A stretch of 64,000 nt of DNA, from positions 1-64,000 of the forward strand of contig JAEDDW010000001.1 of assembly GCA_016293645.1 (NCBI GenBank), written 5' to 3'. The notes under the pieces were generated by a model, which worked only from the letters and a program-made list of their open reading frames with translations, searched no databases and was not told the DNA's origin. Source of the DNA: Treponema sp. Lineage in GTDB: Bacteria; Spirochaetota; Spirochaetia; Treponematales; Treponemataceae. Positions 8,283 through 17,210 of this stretch are shown here, piece after piece (within the stretch, counting starts at the first letter, position 1; each line of letters begins with the position of its first letter). Both the position numbers and the translations under genes were made by a program.

Positions 8283-9350
8283 TTATTTTTTATTTAGTTT
8301 TTCATAGATTGATTTATATCCAGTCCACATCTTTTCTAATGTGAAATTGTTTTTAAACTTTTCATAAGATTTTTCTTCCATTGATTTCCGAAGCTCAGAA
8401 TCCTCAAGAATTTTTTTTATAGCATTACAAGCTGAATCAACATCGTTCTCTATCAAGCAGCCATTTGAATCATCAACAAGTTCATAAATACCACCAACAT
8501 TAGAAGCAACTATCGCTTTTTTCTGACTCATTGCCTCAATTATCGTTATTGGCAAACCTTCGAAATTTGAAAATAAAACAAATAGGTCACAAAAGTGAAT
8601 GTAACTGCTTGCATTCGGCACGTCACCAAGTATATTAACATTTTCAGGAATCTTATATATAGAAAAAAGTTCATCTGTTGAATACTCAGGAGACCCTCCA
8701 AACCATATAAATTGATAGTCATGGAGCTTTTCTGCGACATCCAAAAACATCTGAATTTTTTTTGGGGGGGAAATTCTAGCAATTGTCATTACAATTCTCT
8801 TGTCTGTTTTTACAGGAAAAGAGTGTGCAATTTGCACGGATTTTTCATCAATTCCATTATAAACCGTACTTACATTTTTCTTGATTTTTTCATTGTGAAG
8901 ATTTTTATTATCATAATCAGAAACACCAACTATACCTCCACAAAAATGCTGCAAGATTTTTTCCAATGGAAGGAAAACACGGTATTTTAATCTTATAGAG
9001 TCAAAACCATGAACAGTATATACAACTCTTTTATAATGAGGAAAAGCAACAAGACGACCAAGAACTCCAGCTTTACTCGAATGTAAATGAATTATATCGG
9101 GCTTGAATCGTTTTATGACAGCCTTTAGCTCAAAGAAAACCTTCAAGTCTTTTTTGAGCTTGATAGGTTTTACCATGTGCTTTAATTTGAATTGTTCTAC
9201 TTCACTCGGAAGCTGCGACCAAAGATAACCGCCGTCCATGCTTGCAACAGCTACAGAATTTCCATCTGCAACAGCAGAACGACACAAATCAATGCACACC
9301 TTTTGTGCACCTCCCAGTTCAGTGTTGGTGATAATGTGGAGAATTTTCAT
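8283..9350 (-). CDS. Glycosyltransferase family 4 (GT-B)
   Basis: This 355-residue GT4 enzyme is expected to add a sugar to the lipid-linked repeat unit at the inner membrane face. It shows the N-terminal LHIITNTELGGAQK loop, PDIIHLHSSKAG, VYTVHGFD, VYNGID and the C-terminal donor site FVLFSNFEGLPITIIEA with the EX7E glutamates. The segment TIARISPPKKIQMF is encoded by seven C followed by eight A (coding strand), a slippage-prone double homopolymer at 8756-8770. The gene has no obvious own promoter and belongs to the operon. Donor and acceptor are unknown. Confidence 0.88.
   Translation of the reverse strand: MKILHIITNTELGGAQKVCIDLCRSAVADGNSVAVASMDGGYLWSQLPSEVEQFKLKHMVKPIKLKKDLKVFFELKAVIKRFKPDIIHLHSSKAGVLGRLVAFPHYKRVVYTVHGFDSIRLKYRVFLPLEKILQHFCGGIVGVSDYDNKNLHNEKIKKNVSTVYNGIDEKSVQIAHSFPVKTDKRIVMTIARISPPKKIQMFLDVAEKLHDYQFIWFGGSPEYSTDELFSIYKIPENVNILGDVPNASSYIHFCDLFVLFSNFEGLPITIIEAMSQKKAIVASNVGGIYELVDDSNGCLIENDVDSACNAIKKILEDSELRKSMEEKSYEKFKNNFTLEKMWTGYKSIYEKLNKK
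8756..8770. repeat. Double homopolymer T8-G7 inside a glycosyltransferase
   Basis: Eight T (8756-8763) are followed by seven G (8764-8770) on the plus strand, reading C7A8 in the coding direction near residue 194. The frame is intact at this length. A one-base slip would truncate the enzyme before its donor-binding site. Confidence 0.7.
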
Positions 9351-9381
9351 AATAAAATACCTGTATAATAAAAATTGATAA

Positions 9382-9555
9382 TTATTTGCAAAAAGATTTA
9401 TCTAAACTTATTATGAGTGGGGAAAAATCAGATATAGTTTCATCATTAGGTGAACAATAATCAATCTGCCATCCATTATTTGTGCACCAAAACATTAAAG
9501 GTCTATTAAATTTTGTAAAATTGGCTGTATTTGAAATAAAAAGTATTTTATCCAT
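9382..9555 (-). pseudogene. Glycosyltransferase, N-terminal fragment (57 aa)
   Basis: From ATG at 9555 the product reads MDKILFISNTANFTKFNRPL, then WCTNNGWQIDYCSP, and stops at 9382. This matches the first strand and loop of a family of GT4 enzymes that begin KVLFISNTANFSKFN. The remaining roughly 300 residues are missing. It lies between two full glycosyltransferases in the operon and shows that an earlier gene was largely replaced. Confidence 0.65.
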
Positions 9556-9558
9556 CTT

Positions 9559-10341
9559 TTAGATTTTCCTCTTCAATTTTTTTATAAATGACTTAAATCC
9601 AACTTCTTTGACAATACACATAAATTGCAAAGGTAAAAGTATAATTCTAGCAAATTTTATACCTAAAACCCTAGCTAACTTACCTCTTAATATCATGTAT
9701 TTTTTTCGCAAAGGAATAGTCCAAGTAGCAGAATAATGATGTATAGTTCTCGTATTTTCTGTTTTTGTATATTCTCCTGTCGCAGGATCAATTGGACAAA
9801 AATAATCAACCGGATAAACATGAATATTTTCTATTACTTGTTTTTCATTTTTATTATTTAATCCATGTTTTTTCATAATCTCAGAAAATCTTTCAACAAT
9901 AGTTGTTAAATCCAAAGAGCCATCATGCTTAATAAAAGTATCATTTTGATAAGAATCTATTACTTCTTTATAAATTACATTATTTGCCTCACTCCCTAAT
10001 CCTAAACCAGCATTAATATTACCCGCACTTTCAAGCCCAACATAATTACCAATCGATATTATATCTTCAATACTATTAATAACTTCAACATCAGTATCAA
10101 AATAAACACCACCATGTTCATAGAGAATATCAAATCTTGCAAAATCACTTACAAAAGCATACTTCTTATTTTCATATGCCTCTCTTATATAACTATTTTT
10201 ATATACGTCATAATTGCTCTCATTCCATTCAATGATTTCATAGTCAGGAAGAAAAGTTTTCCAACTTTCAATACATTTTAAAGCCATTTCAGGTAAAGGA
10301 TTCCCCCCAAACCAACAATAATGTATTTTCTTTGGTATCAT
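9559..10341 (-). CDS. GT32-family glycosyltransferase (DXD motif)
   Basis: The product begins MIPKKIHYCWFGGNPLPE and contains FVSDFARFDILYEHGG and YFDTDVE, the DXD metal/nucleotide-sugar motif of the Gly_transf_sug/GT32 family (capsular synthesis proteins). A C-terminal basic hydrophobic segment may touch the membrane. I chose ATG 10341 because AGGAG lies five to six bases upstream; a GTG two codons earlier has no better site. It follows the polymerase gene by 8 bp. Sugar specificity is unknown. Local G+C is very low, as in neighbouring operon genes. Confidence 0.85.
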   Translation of the reverse strand: MIPKKIHYCWFGGNPLPEMALKCIESWKTFLPDYEIIEWNESNYDVYKNSYIREAYENKKYAFVSDFARFDILYEHGGVYFDTDVEVINSIEDIISIGNYVGLESAGNINAGLGLGSEANNVIYKEVIDSYQNDTFIKHDGSLDLTTIVERFSEIMKKHGLNNKNEKQVIENIHVYPVDYFCPIDPATGEYTKTENTRTIHHYSATWTIPLRKKYMILRGKLARVLGIKFARIILLPLQFMCIVKEVGFKSFIKKLKRKI

Positions 10342-10349
10342 AATCACTC

Positions 10350-11528
10350 CTATTTTATGAATAGTCTAAATCTATCCTCTGGAGATAAAGCTCCTGTAAA
10401 AATATTTTCATAATAAAAGAACTTATCTGCACTATACAAAGATTTAAACTTCAGTAATCCATACACCACAAACAAAAACAAGAAAATCAGCTTTCTTTCC
10501 CTATTAAGTCTAACATATACCTTTGGATACAAGATCCAATATGATAAAATAAACAAGCTTCCAACTCTGTCTGCAATTATTACAAAATCAGAAAAGAATA
10601 AGTTAATAAAATTATACATTAAATATAAGAACCAAAATAAATAATCGACTTTATTCTTTTCTGCTATATCATCTATCATTAAATAGAAAATTATAAAAGA
10701 TATATCTCGTTCCAAAAATCCTATAGATAATCCTCTTGCATTATTAAAACTCTCTCCATACACATATCCATATACTAATCCATTATAAGGTGATGGTAGA
10801 TGACCATACATTAAAAGTAATAACTCTCTCGTTAGCGAAAAACCAGATAGAAAAAGTAAATTACCAATTATGAAAATAGAAATTTCAATTTTCTTATTTC
10901 TTTTCAAATATGCCAGAAAATACATAGGCATAAAGAATATCGTACTAGAATGAAATAATAATCCTAATGTATTCAATAAATAAAATTTTAATGGTCTTCT
11001 ATCATATATATATTGAATTGATAAGAAAAAAATCATTATAGATTTTACATTTCGTAAAACATACATTTCATAATAGAGACCATAAAATATGCTGAAAAAA
11101 AACCAACAAAAAATATAGTTTTCTTTACAATATTTTTTAAAACATGAATGCAAAATAATCAAATCTATTGCTGAGTTAAAGAATTGGAACGCAAGAAAAG
11201 AATCACGAAATAAAGTTTTACAAATTATACTGTAAATAGAAAAACCTTTTTCATAATTCCATGATTTGAAAAAATTATTAAACTTACTTAGTGATGAAAA
11301 AATAGTAGGAGTGTCTTGATAAAAAGTATAATAAGCTTTTACATCACTACCTACATAACCGCGGCAGCAAATAAAATAATTAAGTACCAAAAAAAGCGTT
11401 GCATACGAAAAAATAGACAGACTCTTTCCACACAACAAGTCATTATTTTTTGAAGTGGATTCAACTAAGAAGAGAAAAACTATAACTAAGAAAAAAGCAA
11501 TATATGCTAAACTATACTGTATGTACAT
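10350..11528 (-). CDS. EpsG/Wzy-like polysaccharide polymerase
   Basis: This strongly hydrophobic protein has about ten predicted membrane spans. The pattern CRGYVGSDVKAYYTFYQ, then YEKGFSIYSIICK, then a run of spans and a CRGxxGxD-type arginine near the periplasmic face is typical of EpsG-family polymerases that join repeat units. The start is taken as ATG 11528 with an AAGGGTGAG site upstream. It overlaps the previous acyltransferase gene by 17 bp, indicating coupling. With the flippase at 21613-23067 it supports a Wzx/Wzy pathway. Confidence 0.75.
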   Translation of the reverse strand: MYIQYSLAYIAFFLVIVFLFLVESTSKNNDLLCGKSLSIFSYATLFLVLNYFICCRGYVGSDVKAYYTFYQDTPTIFSSLSKFNNFFKSWNYEKGFSIYSIICKTLFRDSFLAFQFFNSAIDLIILHSCFKKYCKENYIFCWFFFSIFYGLYYEMYVLRNVKSIMIFFLSIQYIYDRRPLKFYLLNTLGLLFHSSTIFFMPMYFLAYLKRNKKIEISIFIIGNLLFLSGFSLTRELLLLMYGHLPSPYNGLVYGYVYGESFNNARGLSIGFLERDISFIIFYLMIDDIAEKNKVDYLFWFLYLMYNFINLFFSDFVIIADRVGSLFILSYWILYPKVYVRLNRERKLIFLFLFVVYGLLKFKSLYSADKFFYYENIFTGALSPEDRFRLFIK

Positions 11529-12507
11529 TCTCACCCTTCTTAACAAAAATTCTTTTTATTATATTTGTATAAAGTAAATTCACAGGTTTACAAAAAATTA
11601 ATGATGCATGTATTGCAATTACACAATTTATCCAAGAAATATTTATATATCGAGACAAGAGCTGATAACTTAGCATATGAAGAATGTAAATCTCTAAAGA
11701 ATATCTTCCTAAATAACTCAAACAAAAATATAAAACCTTTAATTTTCCAGATACTTCAAACAGAAAACTTAAAACAAATATAGTTAGCAATCTTATATAG
11801 GAATGATAATAGTGCTTCAAGCAAATAGTAAAATCTTTACAAATAAATAATAAACAAGCCAAGATTACTAGGATTATCAAATGCCAGATTTTTATCTCTT
11901 TCTTTTCATAAGATAATTTACCAAGAATAATTCCAAAATAAAAATAAGGAAATAAAGTAATTCCTATTTCTGTTAAAGAAAAGTAATTTGGAAATATCCA
12001 ATAAATAGCAAGTGGAAATAAAGTTAATAATGAAAGAGTTATGCATTCTGTATAAAAATTCTTTAATGTTTTATGCAAAAATGGAAATAATAAATAAAAG
12101 AACAAGGAAATTGAAATATACCACATTCCATTATTTCCATAGAAAAAAAAATACAAACCTGATACGGATAATAGATAATTTTTTATACTATTACATAAAA
12201 AAATATAAAATATAAAAGACATAATTACAAATGGAAAATATAAGCGTAAAAATCTTTTATAATAGAAATTCAAAATATTCCTGTTTTTTGTAAATGAATA
12301 GAATAATCCAAATCCTGACAAAATAATGAACCCATCAGTAAATACTAATCGAGGAATTATTTTTAAGATCCTCACAATAGGATAACTAGAATCAAATAAA
12401 TTACACCAGTATAAAAAATGCAACACTAGGACACTTAGTGTACCAACACCCATTAAGTTATTTCTATGTGTACTTATATTCGAATAATTAAATCTATTTA
12501 TTTCCAT
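11512..12507 (-). CDS. Acyltransferase-3 family membrane protein
   Basis: This 331-residue protein has about ten membrane spans of the acyltransferase-3 (OafA-like) type. It contains LSVLVLHFLYW near the N-terminus with the conserved His, FTDGFIILSGFGLFY, YYKRFLRLYFP and NNGMWYIS. Family members O-acetylate sugars of surface glycans. It overlaps both neighbours (14 bp with the GT4 and 17 bp with the polymerase), so the genes are cotranslated. The acyl donor and target sugar cannot be predicted. Confidence 0.8.
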   Translation of the reverse strand: MEINRFNYSNISTHRNNLMGVGTLSVLVLHFLYWCNLFDSSYPIVRILKIIPRLVFTDGFIILSGFGLFYSFTKNRNILNFYYKRFLRLYFPFVIMSFIFYIFLCNSIKNYLLSVSGLYFFFYGNNGMWYISISLFFYLLFPFLHKTLKNFYTECITLSLLTLFPLAIYWIFPNYFSLTEIGITLFPYFYFGIILGKLSYEKKEIKIWHLIILVILACLLFICKDFTICLKHYYHSYIRLLTIFVLSFLFEVSGKLKVLYFCLSYLGRYSLEIYILHMLSYQLLSRYINISWINCVIAIHASLIFCKPVNLLYTNIIKRIFVKKGENVHTV

Positions 12508-13552
12508 TTATCAGTCCATTTATCTTTTCACTGAATACTGATAAACAGTATTTTTCCCTTAGCTCCTCAGTTTCAACGATAGTTATTTCTTTATTTCGTA
12601 CAGAATTAATACCTTCACAAACCTCTTCTTCATTTTTGTTATCTACAAAAATTGCATACTTTTCATTTAATACTTCATGAAATACAGGAATATCTGAACA
12701 TAAAACAGGAACTTGGTTAATACAAGCTTCAAGCAAAGGAATTCCAAAACCTTCATTATCTGATAAAAATAACAAAGCTACAGAAGATAAAAATAAATCT
12801 TTCTTATCCTCTTCTGATATATATCCTGGAAATATTACTCTATCAGCCACTTTTAAGGCTCTAGTCAAAGCGGTTAACTTTTCATATTCAAATTTTTTAC
12901 TTCCTGCTATTACAAGATTTTCTGTTCCTTGATATTTAGAAACATATTTTGAAAAACCTCTAATAAGAGTTTCTAGATTTTTTGTTTTTCTCATATCTCC
13001 TATATATAAGAATTTATCTCTAGAACATTTTTCAATATTATCTAAATAAAAGTTAGTAATATTTGGAATTACAATAATTTTTTCATATGGTATTTTAAAC
13101 AACACGTGCAACGTTTGCTTTGTAGTATGAGAAACCGCAATTATTTTATCTGCCCTTTTATAAGATTTAGCAGATACATGTGAGAAAAGTTTTTGCTTCC
13201 AATTATAATTGTGAGGTTCAGTAAAGGACATACAGTCATGAACTATCATGTATAATTTAGTTTTTTTATTAATTGAATAAAAACTAAATGAATCACTCAC
13301 TATAGAATCATATCCCTTGAAAAAGAACTCTACTGGCAAAGTAAACTTGAATAATGTAATCAGAAGTTTCTTAAATTTAGATATATAAAAAATTCCAGCG
13401 TGCTTAGGAACCATCTCTTCAAAATCGGAATTTGTTACTGCAATATCAAAAGGAGATTTCAAAGTATCAATTATGTTACAGTGGTATTTACCAACACCTG
13501 TCATATTTTTACTAAAATAAGAATTACCTAGATATAGAAGAGTCTTTTTCAT
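12494..13552 (-). CDS. Glycosyltransferase family 4
   Basis: This GT-B enzyme shows MTGVGKYHCNII near the N-terminus, ADKIIAVSHTTKQ, FLYIGDMRKTKNLETLI and the donor-site signature FLSDNEGFGIPLLEACINQVPVLCSD with both EX7E glutamates. This arrangement is common in mannosyl- or rhamnosyltransferases of O-antigen clusters, but the substrate is not known. It starts 2 bp after the WbsX-like gene and overlaps the acyltransferase by 14 bp. Codon use is very AT-rich. Confidence 0.88.
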   Translation of the reverse strand: MKKTLLYLGNSYFSKNMTGVGKYHCNIIDTLKSPFDIAVTNSDFEEMVPKHAGIFYISKFKKLLITLFKFTLPVEFFFKGYDSIVSDSFSFYSINKKTKLYMIVHDCMSFTEPHNYNWKQKLFSHVSAKSYKRADKIIAVSHTTKQTLHVLFKIPYEKIIVIPNITNFYLDNIEKCSRDKFLYIGDMRKTKNLETLIRGFSKYVSKYQGTENLVIAGSKKFEYEKLTALTRALKVADRVIFPGYISEEDKKDLFLSSVALLFLSDNEGFGIPLLEACINQVPVLCSDIPVFHEVLNEKYAIFVDNKNEEEVCEGINSVRNKEITIVETEELREKYCLSVFSEKINGLINGNK

Positions 13553-13554
13553 TT

Positions 13555-14631
13555 TTATTTTCCTAATGCCAACTTAAGTTTTTCTAGATAGGCCTTCCCA
13601 AATTTTAAATCAGGTTCAATATAATTGCCTTCTGCCCATTCATTCCAACTTTTTAAGAAGATGAAAGGTCCCTCTGATTTCTCAATAACATTTCTAGCAT
13701 GATTATAAAATTGCTCTGGAGTTTCATCTTTCATAACAAAACCATTTTTTCCACTTCTTGGAGAGTGATCCCAGCCTGTTATTATAGTTGGACAAACTTT
13801 AGGATTTGAATCAATTTGTTCATCAAAAAAATATTTAGATGCTTTTTTATATGTAACTATATAAGGAAGCTTAAATAGCTTTCGTATAATATAATCAAAA
13901 CCTTTTTTTAAAATAGAACGTTTAGCTAAAACATCTGAAATACACGTTGTGTTGGCAACATCAAATCCATTAGAAAGGCATTTATCAACATTCTTTCTAT
14001 CATTATAACAATGAGCTATCCAATAAATTCCAGGAAAGCCTTCTTTTATAGCAAGTTTGTTCCATGATTCCATAAAATTACATATTTCTTCAGATGCAAG
14101 TGGCTTATAAATAACGAACACAGGTTTACCATCTTGTTTAATATATCTATCATCCTTAAATGCTGGTAGCACAGAATAAAAATGTGCCGTATAATCTTCT
14201 ATTCCATTATATTTTTGTTCTATTAATAATTTATCTTTTCGAACATCCTTATCCCATAATTTTGCATACCAACTTTCATTAGCCCATGCTAAGCAAAAAG
14301 GGAAATCTGGTTTGCCAGATTCTACGACTTCTTTAAAAGGTCTTTCGATTAATTCTTTACCATTTTCAAACCAGTAATGCCAATAGCAAAAACCTTCGAT
14401 TCCAGCATCTCTCGCAAGCTGCGCCTGCGCCTCACGCGTCTCCGGAACACGCAAATCATAGAAGCCCAAGTCAGCAGGAATCCGCGGCTGATAATGTCCA
14501 TGAAAATATTTTTTAGCCTTCACGACATTAGTCCATTCAGTAAAGCCCTTACCCCACCACTCATCATTCTCTGGAATAGGATGAAACTGCGGAAGATAAA
14601 AGGCGATTATTCGAGGATTGTTGTTTGACAT
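13555..14631 (-). CDS. WbsX-like glycoside hydrolase/transferase (GH99-like)
   Basis: The protein begins NPRIIAFYLPQFHPIPENDEW and continues GKGFTEWTNV, HYWFENGKEL, FCLAWANESW and ITGWDHSPRSGK. These are diagnostic of the WbsX/GH99-like family found in O-antigen and rhamnan clusters. Members may act as endo-hydrolases or transferases of the glycan; biochemical knowledge is limited. A GGAG site precedes ATG 14631. It heads the AT-rich block of glycosyltransferases 14.6-8.3 kb. Confidence 0.85.
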   Translation of the reverse strand: MSNNNPRIIAFYLPQFHPIPENDEWWGKGFTEWTNVVKAKKYFHGHYQPRIPADLGFYDLRVPETREAQAQLARDAGIEGFCYWHYWFENGKELIERPFKEVVESGKPDFPFCLAWANESWYAKLWDKDVRKDKLLIEQKYNGIEDYTAHFYSVLPAFKDDRYIKQDGKPVFVIYKPLASEEICNFMESWNKLAIKEGFPGIYWIAHCYNDRKNVDKCLSNGFDVANTTCISDVLAKRSILKKGFDYIIRKLFKLPYIVTYKKASKYFFDEQIDSNPKVCPTIITGWDHSPRSGKNGFVMKDETPEQFYNHARNVIEKSEGPFIFLKSWNEWAEGNYIEPDLKFGKAYLEKLKLALGK

Positions 14632-14669
14632 GATTGTTCTCCAATAGGATTTATTTATTAAGATATTTA

Positions 14670-14993
14670 TTACTTAAACGCATACATACGGCTATTATTG
14701 TGTATATCATGTATAAATTTTATAACATTTGTTCTAGGCATTTTTCGTTCATAAACAAGGTAGCAGTAAAGCATAGAGTATTCGTTGTATATATTTGTCG
14801 CAAAAATTCCAGGATCATCTGTTCCCAAAACAACAGGTGGAATCGGCAAACCTTCTTCTCTCCATTTATACCAGTTAAGCAACTGGTAGCTTTACAGTGT
14901 CCTGTGATAGCCTATCAGTAGATTACTTGTTGACAATGCTTCTATAACAATTTCTTTTTTATGCATAAACTCAAGCATTTTTTTCTGCCAAAC
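14670..14993 (-). pseudogene. Adenosine-deaminase-like protein, C-terminal remnant
   Basis: In one frame the remnant reads MHKKEIVIEALSTSNLLIGYH, a TAA at 14892-14894, then SYQLLNWYKW, VLGTDDPGIF and IHNNSRMYAFK. The TSN and TDDPG motifs are those of the adenosine deaminase metal-hydrolase family (substrate and zinc-site strands). The piece is clearly related to 35910-36911 in the same orientation and carries the same C-terminus, but has diverged and bears a stop. The front of the gene is absent. It lies between the WbsX-like gene and the ParA partner gene. Confidence 0.65.
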
Positions 14994-15163
14994 TCATCTA
15001 CAATTAAATAAAATAAATCATAGTCATTAAATTTTTCTACTGATGTAAGACAAGTCAAACCATAAGACAAAAAAATTGTTTGAACTAATAATACATAAAG
15101 ATGTTTTCATAATCGATTCTCCATATTTTAATATCTTATTTTATACATCCAAAATCTTGCTTC

Positions 15164-15583
15164 TTAAATATCAAGAAAATCCTTTCCACGTTGAAATTGC
15201 AGAACAAATTTTTTCAAAGAGTTAGCTAATTTAGATTTATTTGTTTTACTCAATGGCTTTCCAGAGTAAAGTTTTCCATACATTATTTTTAATTCTGCAA
15301 GAGAAAATCTTTTTTCAAGTTCCTTTGTTGTGCTTTTATTTATTATTTCAAACACTTCATCTTCCGACGGATTAAAATTTATCTGTTCGTTAGTTTTATT
15401 CTTTTTATTTTTGTTTTCTGAAAGAATTTTTGCTAGTTTTTTTCTATCAAATGAAGAAAGTAATTTAAAAAAAACTTTTGGCTCTTCAACAAATTTATTA
15501 TATGCATCAATATCAAATTTCTCTTCTGAATTAAAAAAATCCAAAATTTTTCGAAATTCTTCTAATTGAACATTCGTTATCAT
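15164..15583 (-). CDS. Hypothetical partner of the ParA-like ATPase (139 aa)
   Basis: This charged, helical, unrecognised protein contains PKVFFKLLSSFDRKKLAKIL, then a Lys/Asn-rich linker, then SLAELKIMYGKLYSGKPLSKTNKSKLANSLKKF. Its ATG overlaps the ParA stop (ATGA), so the two are translationally coupled. Genes in this position next to ParA are often the DNA-binding or adaptor (ParB-like) partner. The C-terminal basic region would fit DNA binding, but this is inference from context. Confidence 0.55.
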   Translation of the reverse strand: MITNVQLEEFRKILDFFNSEEKFDIDAYNKFVEEPKVFFKLLSSFDRKKLAKILSENKNKKNKTNEQINFNPSEDEVFEIINKSTTKELEKRFSLAELKIMYGKLYSGKPLSKTNKSKLANSLKKFVLQFQRGKDFLDI

Positions 15584-16461
15584 TTTATATTCTCCATACG
15601 TCTTAAGAATTCATTTACAACAGAATCAAAATTCTTTGAAGAATTTCCATAAGCTGTATCACGTGCAATATCAACAAAATTATTTACATAGGAGTTAAAA
15701 ATATATGGTGTATTATTGCTAAAACTTTTCTTTAACTCATTTAAAAATTGTATTTTTTCTGCTTCGTAATTTACAGTCCCTCTTATTAGGTTATAAAATA
15801 TTCCGACTAGTTCTGGCTTCTTCCCAAAAATTGTCTTTGCAATTACAGAATCTTCATTTTTATCATTTTCACAATAATCTGAATAAATTCTTTCTACAAC
15901 TTTTATATAATGAACAACTCCATTTGTACTCAAATGATCCAAAACGGAAGGAATCAAATAATAATCGGAACTTAAAAATGCAGATTGTGTAATCACAGTA
16001 TTTGAAGGCGGACAATCAATAAGTATATAATTATAATCATTCTTAAATCTATTCAATAAATTTCCTAAAATTGACAAATACTCAAGATTAGGCAACATCT
16101 GCATTGCAAGAGTGTCAAGTCCCACACCTTTTTTATAAAACAAACTTGAAGGAATAAAAAAATAGTTGTCATCTCTTTTATGAATTATCTTTTCTGGAAA
16201 AGGAATATTTAAAGCCGGATATTTTTTTATTTTCGTTATATATAAATCAAAAATGTGATTCAAAACTTCATCATCTTCAAGTTCAGCCAAAGTTTTTGAT
16301 AAAAAACTTGATATTTGTATTTCACTTAATGAAGATTGAGGATCAAGGTCAATGGTTAAAACTTTATGCCCTTCTTTTGAAAGATAATTTGCAAAATTTA
16401 CTACAGTCGTAGTCTTCCCGACTCCGCCCTTGTAATTTCCAATAAAAACAATCTTACCCAT
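15580..16461 (-). CDS. ParA-family ATPase
   Basis: It has the deviant Walker A KGGVGKTT (11-18), DLDPQSSLSE (Walker A'), and ILIDCPPSNTVIT (Walker B with the following PPS). These are the hallmarks of ParA/Soj ATPases that position DNA or large complexes on the nucleoid. At 293 residues it lacks an N-terminal HTH, as chromosomal or type Ib ParA do. It sits inside a polysaccharide operon with a unique small partner, not beside oriC genes. It may come from a mobile element or serve a local positioning role. Confidence 0.8.
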   Translation of the reverse strand: MGKIVFIGNYKGGVGKTTTVVNFANYLSKEGHKVLTIDLDPQSSLSEIQISSFLSKTLAELEDDEVLNHIFDLYITKIKKYPALNIPFPEKIIHKRDDNYFFIPSSLFYKKGVGLDTLAMQMLPNLEYLSILGNLLNRFKNDYNYILIDCPPSNTVITQSAFLSSDYYLIPSVLDHLSTNGVVHYIKVVERIYSDYCENDKNEDSVIAKTIFGKKPELVGIFYNLIRGTVNYEAEKIQFLNELKKSFSNNTPYIFNSYVNNFVDIARDTAYGNSSKNFDSVVNEFLRRMENIK

Positions 16462-16475
16462 AAAAATACTCCAAC

Positions 16476-17081
16476 TTATCTCTTCAAAAACTCATCCAGC
16501 ATTTTTTCATCCAGCTTTTCATACACTGCAGGGATGTCTTCTTTCGTAAATTTATCGAACAAGGCGGCAACATCTATTTTTTCAAGTTTTTTACGAAGGC
16601 TTTCGTCCAGCCTGTACTTTATAAACTTTGCAGGATTTCCCCCGACTATTGCATAAGGCTCGACATCTTTTGTGACCACAGCACCTGCCGCAACAACTGC
16701 TCCCTGCCCTACCGTAACGCCTGAACAGATTATGGCATTTTGACCAATCCAGACATCGTCTTTTATAACAATATCTCCCTTGCTTCCGGCTTCGCGCTCT
16801 TCTCCAAAAAGCCGCACCTTAAACGGATAAGTCGAGATTGTGTCAAGATTGTGCTCGCCACCCAACAGAAAAGTCGTTCCGCCGGCAATCGAGCAGTAAT
16901 TTCCGATAATAAGCTTTGTGTCAGCCGGGGAAAAATCTATCACGCTGATTGCTCCGTAAGATTTTCTTCCAACCTGAACACGGTTCATGTCGCACATATT
17001 CACAACGCACACAAGATTGTGCCTGTTCCGCAGACGAAACAGCCTGTGGAAAATTTTGAGTTTTAAAACAGATAAAAGCAT
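16476..17081 (-). CDS. Hexapeptide-repeat O/N-acetyltransferase
   Basis: This left-handed beta-helix acetyltransferase of the CatB/Vat type has [22 protein letters not shown], then [28 protein letters not shown] and [15 protein letters not shown]. These are the repeated I-G-x-x-x-x hexads and the C-terminal PAKFI signature. The enzyme probably acetylates a sugar of the glycan, possibly the 3-amino sugar made by the FdtA/FdtB-like enzymes. G+C content and codon use are higher than in neighbouring genes, pointing to a separate origin. It ends 14 bp before ParA. Confidence 0.85.
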   Translation of the reverse strand: MLLSVLKLKIFHRLFRLRNRHNLVCVVNMCDMNRVQVGRKSYGAISVIDFSPADTKLIIGNYCSIAGGTTFLLGGEHNLDTISTYPFKVRLFGEEREAGSKGDIVIKDDVWIGQNAIICSGVTVGQGAVVAAGAVVTKDVEPYAIVGGNPAKFIKYRLDESLRKKLEKIDVAALFDKFTKEDIPAVYEKLDEKMLDEFLKR

Positions 17082-17210
17082 TGTTTTTCCTAACGAATGA
17101 GAAGATTATAAATTGTGTTTTTTGTTTTAATGGAATCAAGCTTCTTTAAAATCAAATACAAAAGAATTTTGTTAGTAGTTTTATATAACTAATTCCAAAC
17201 ATTTCTACAC

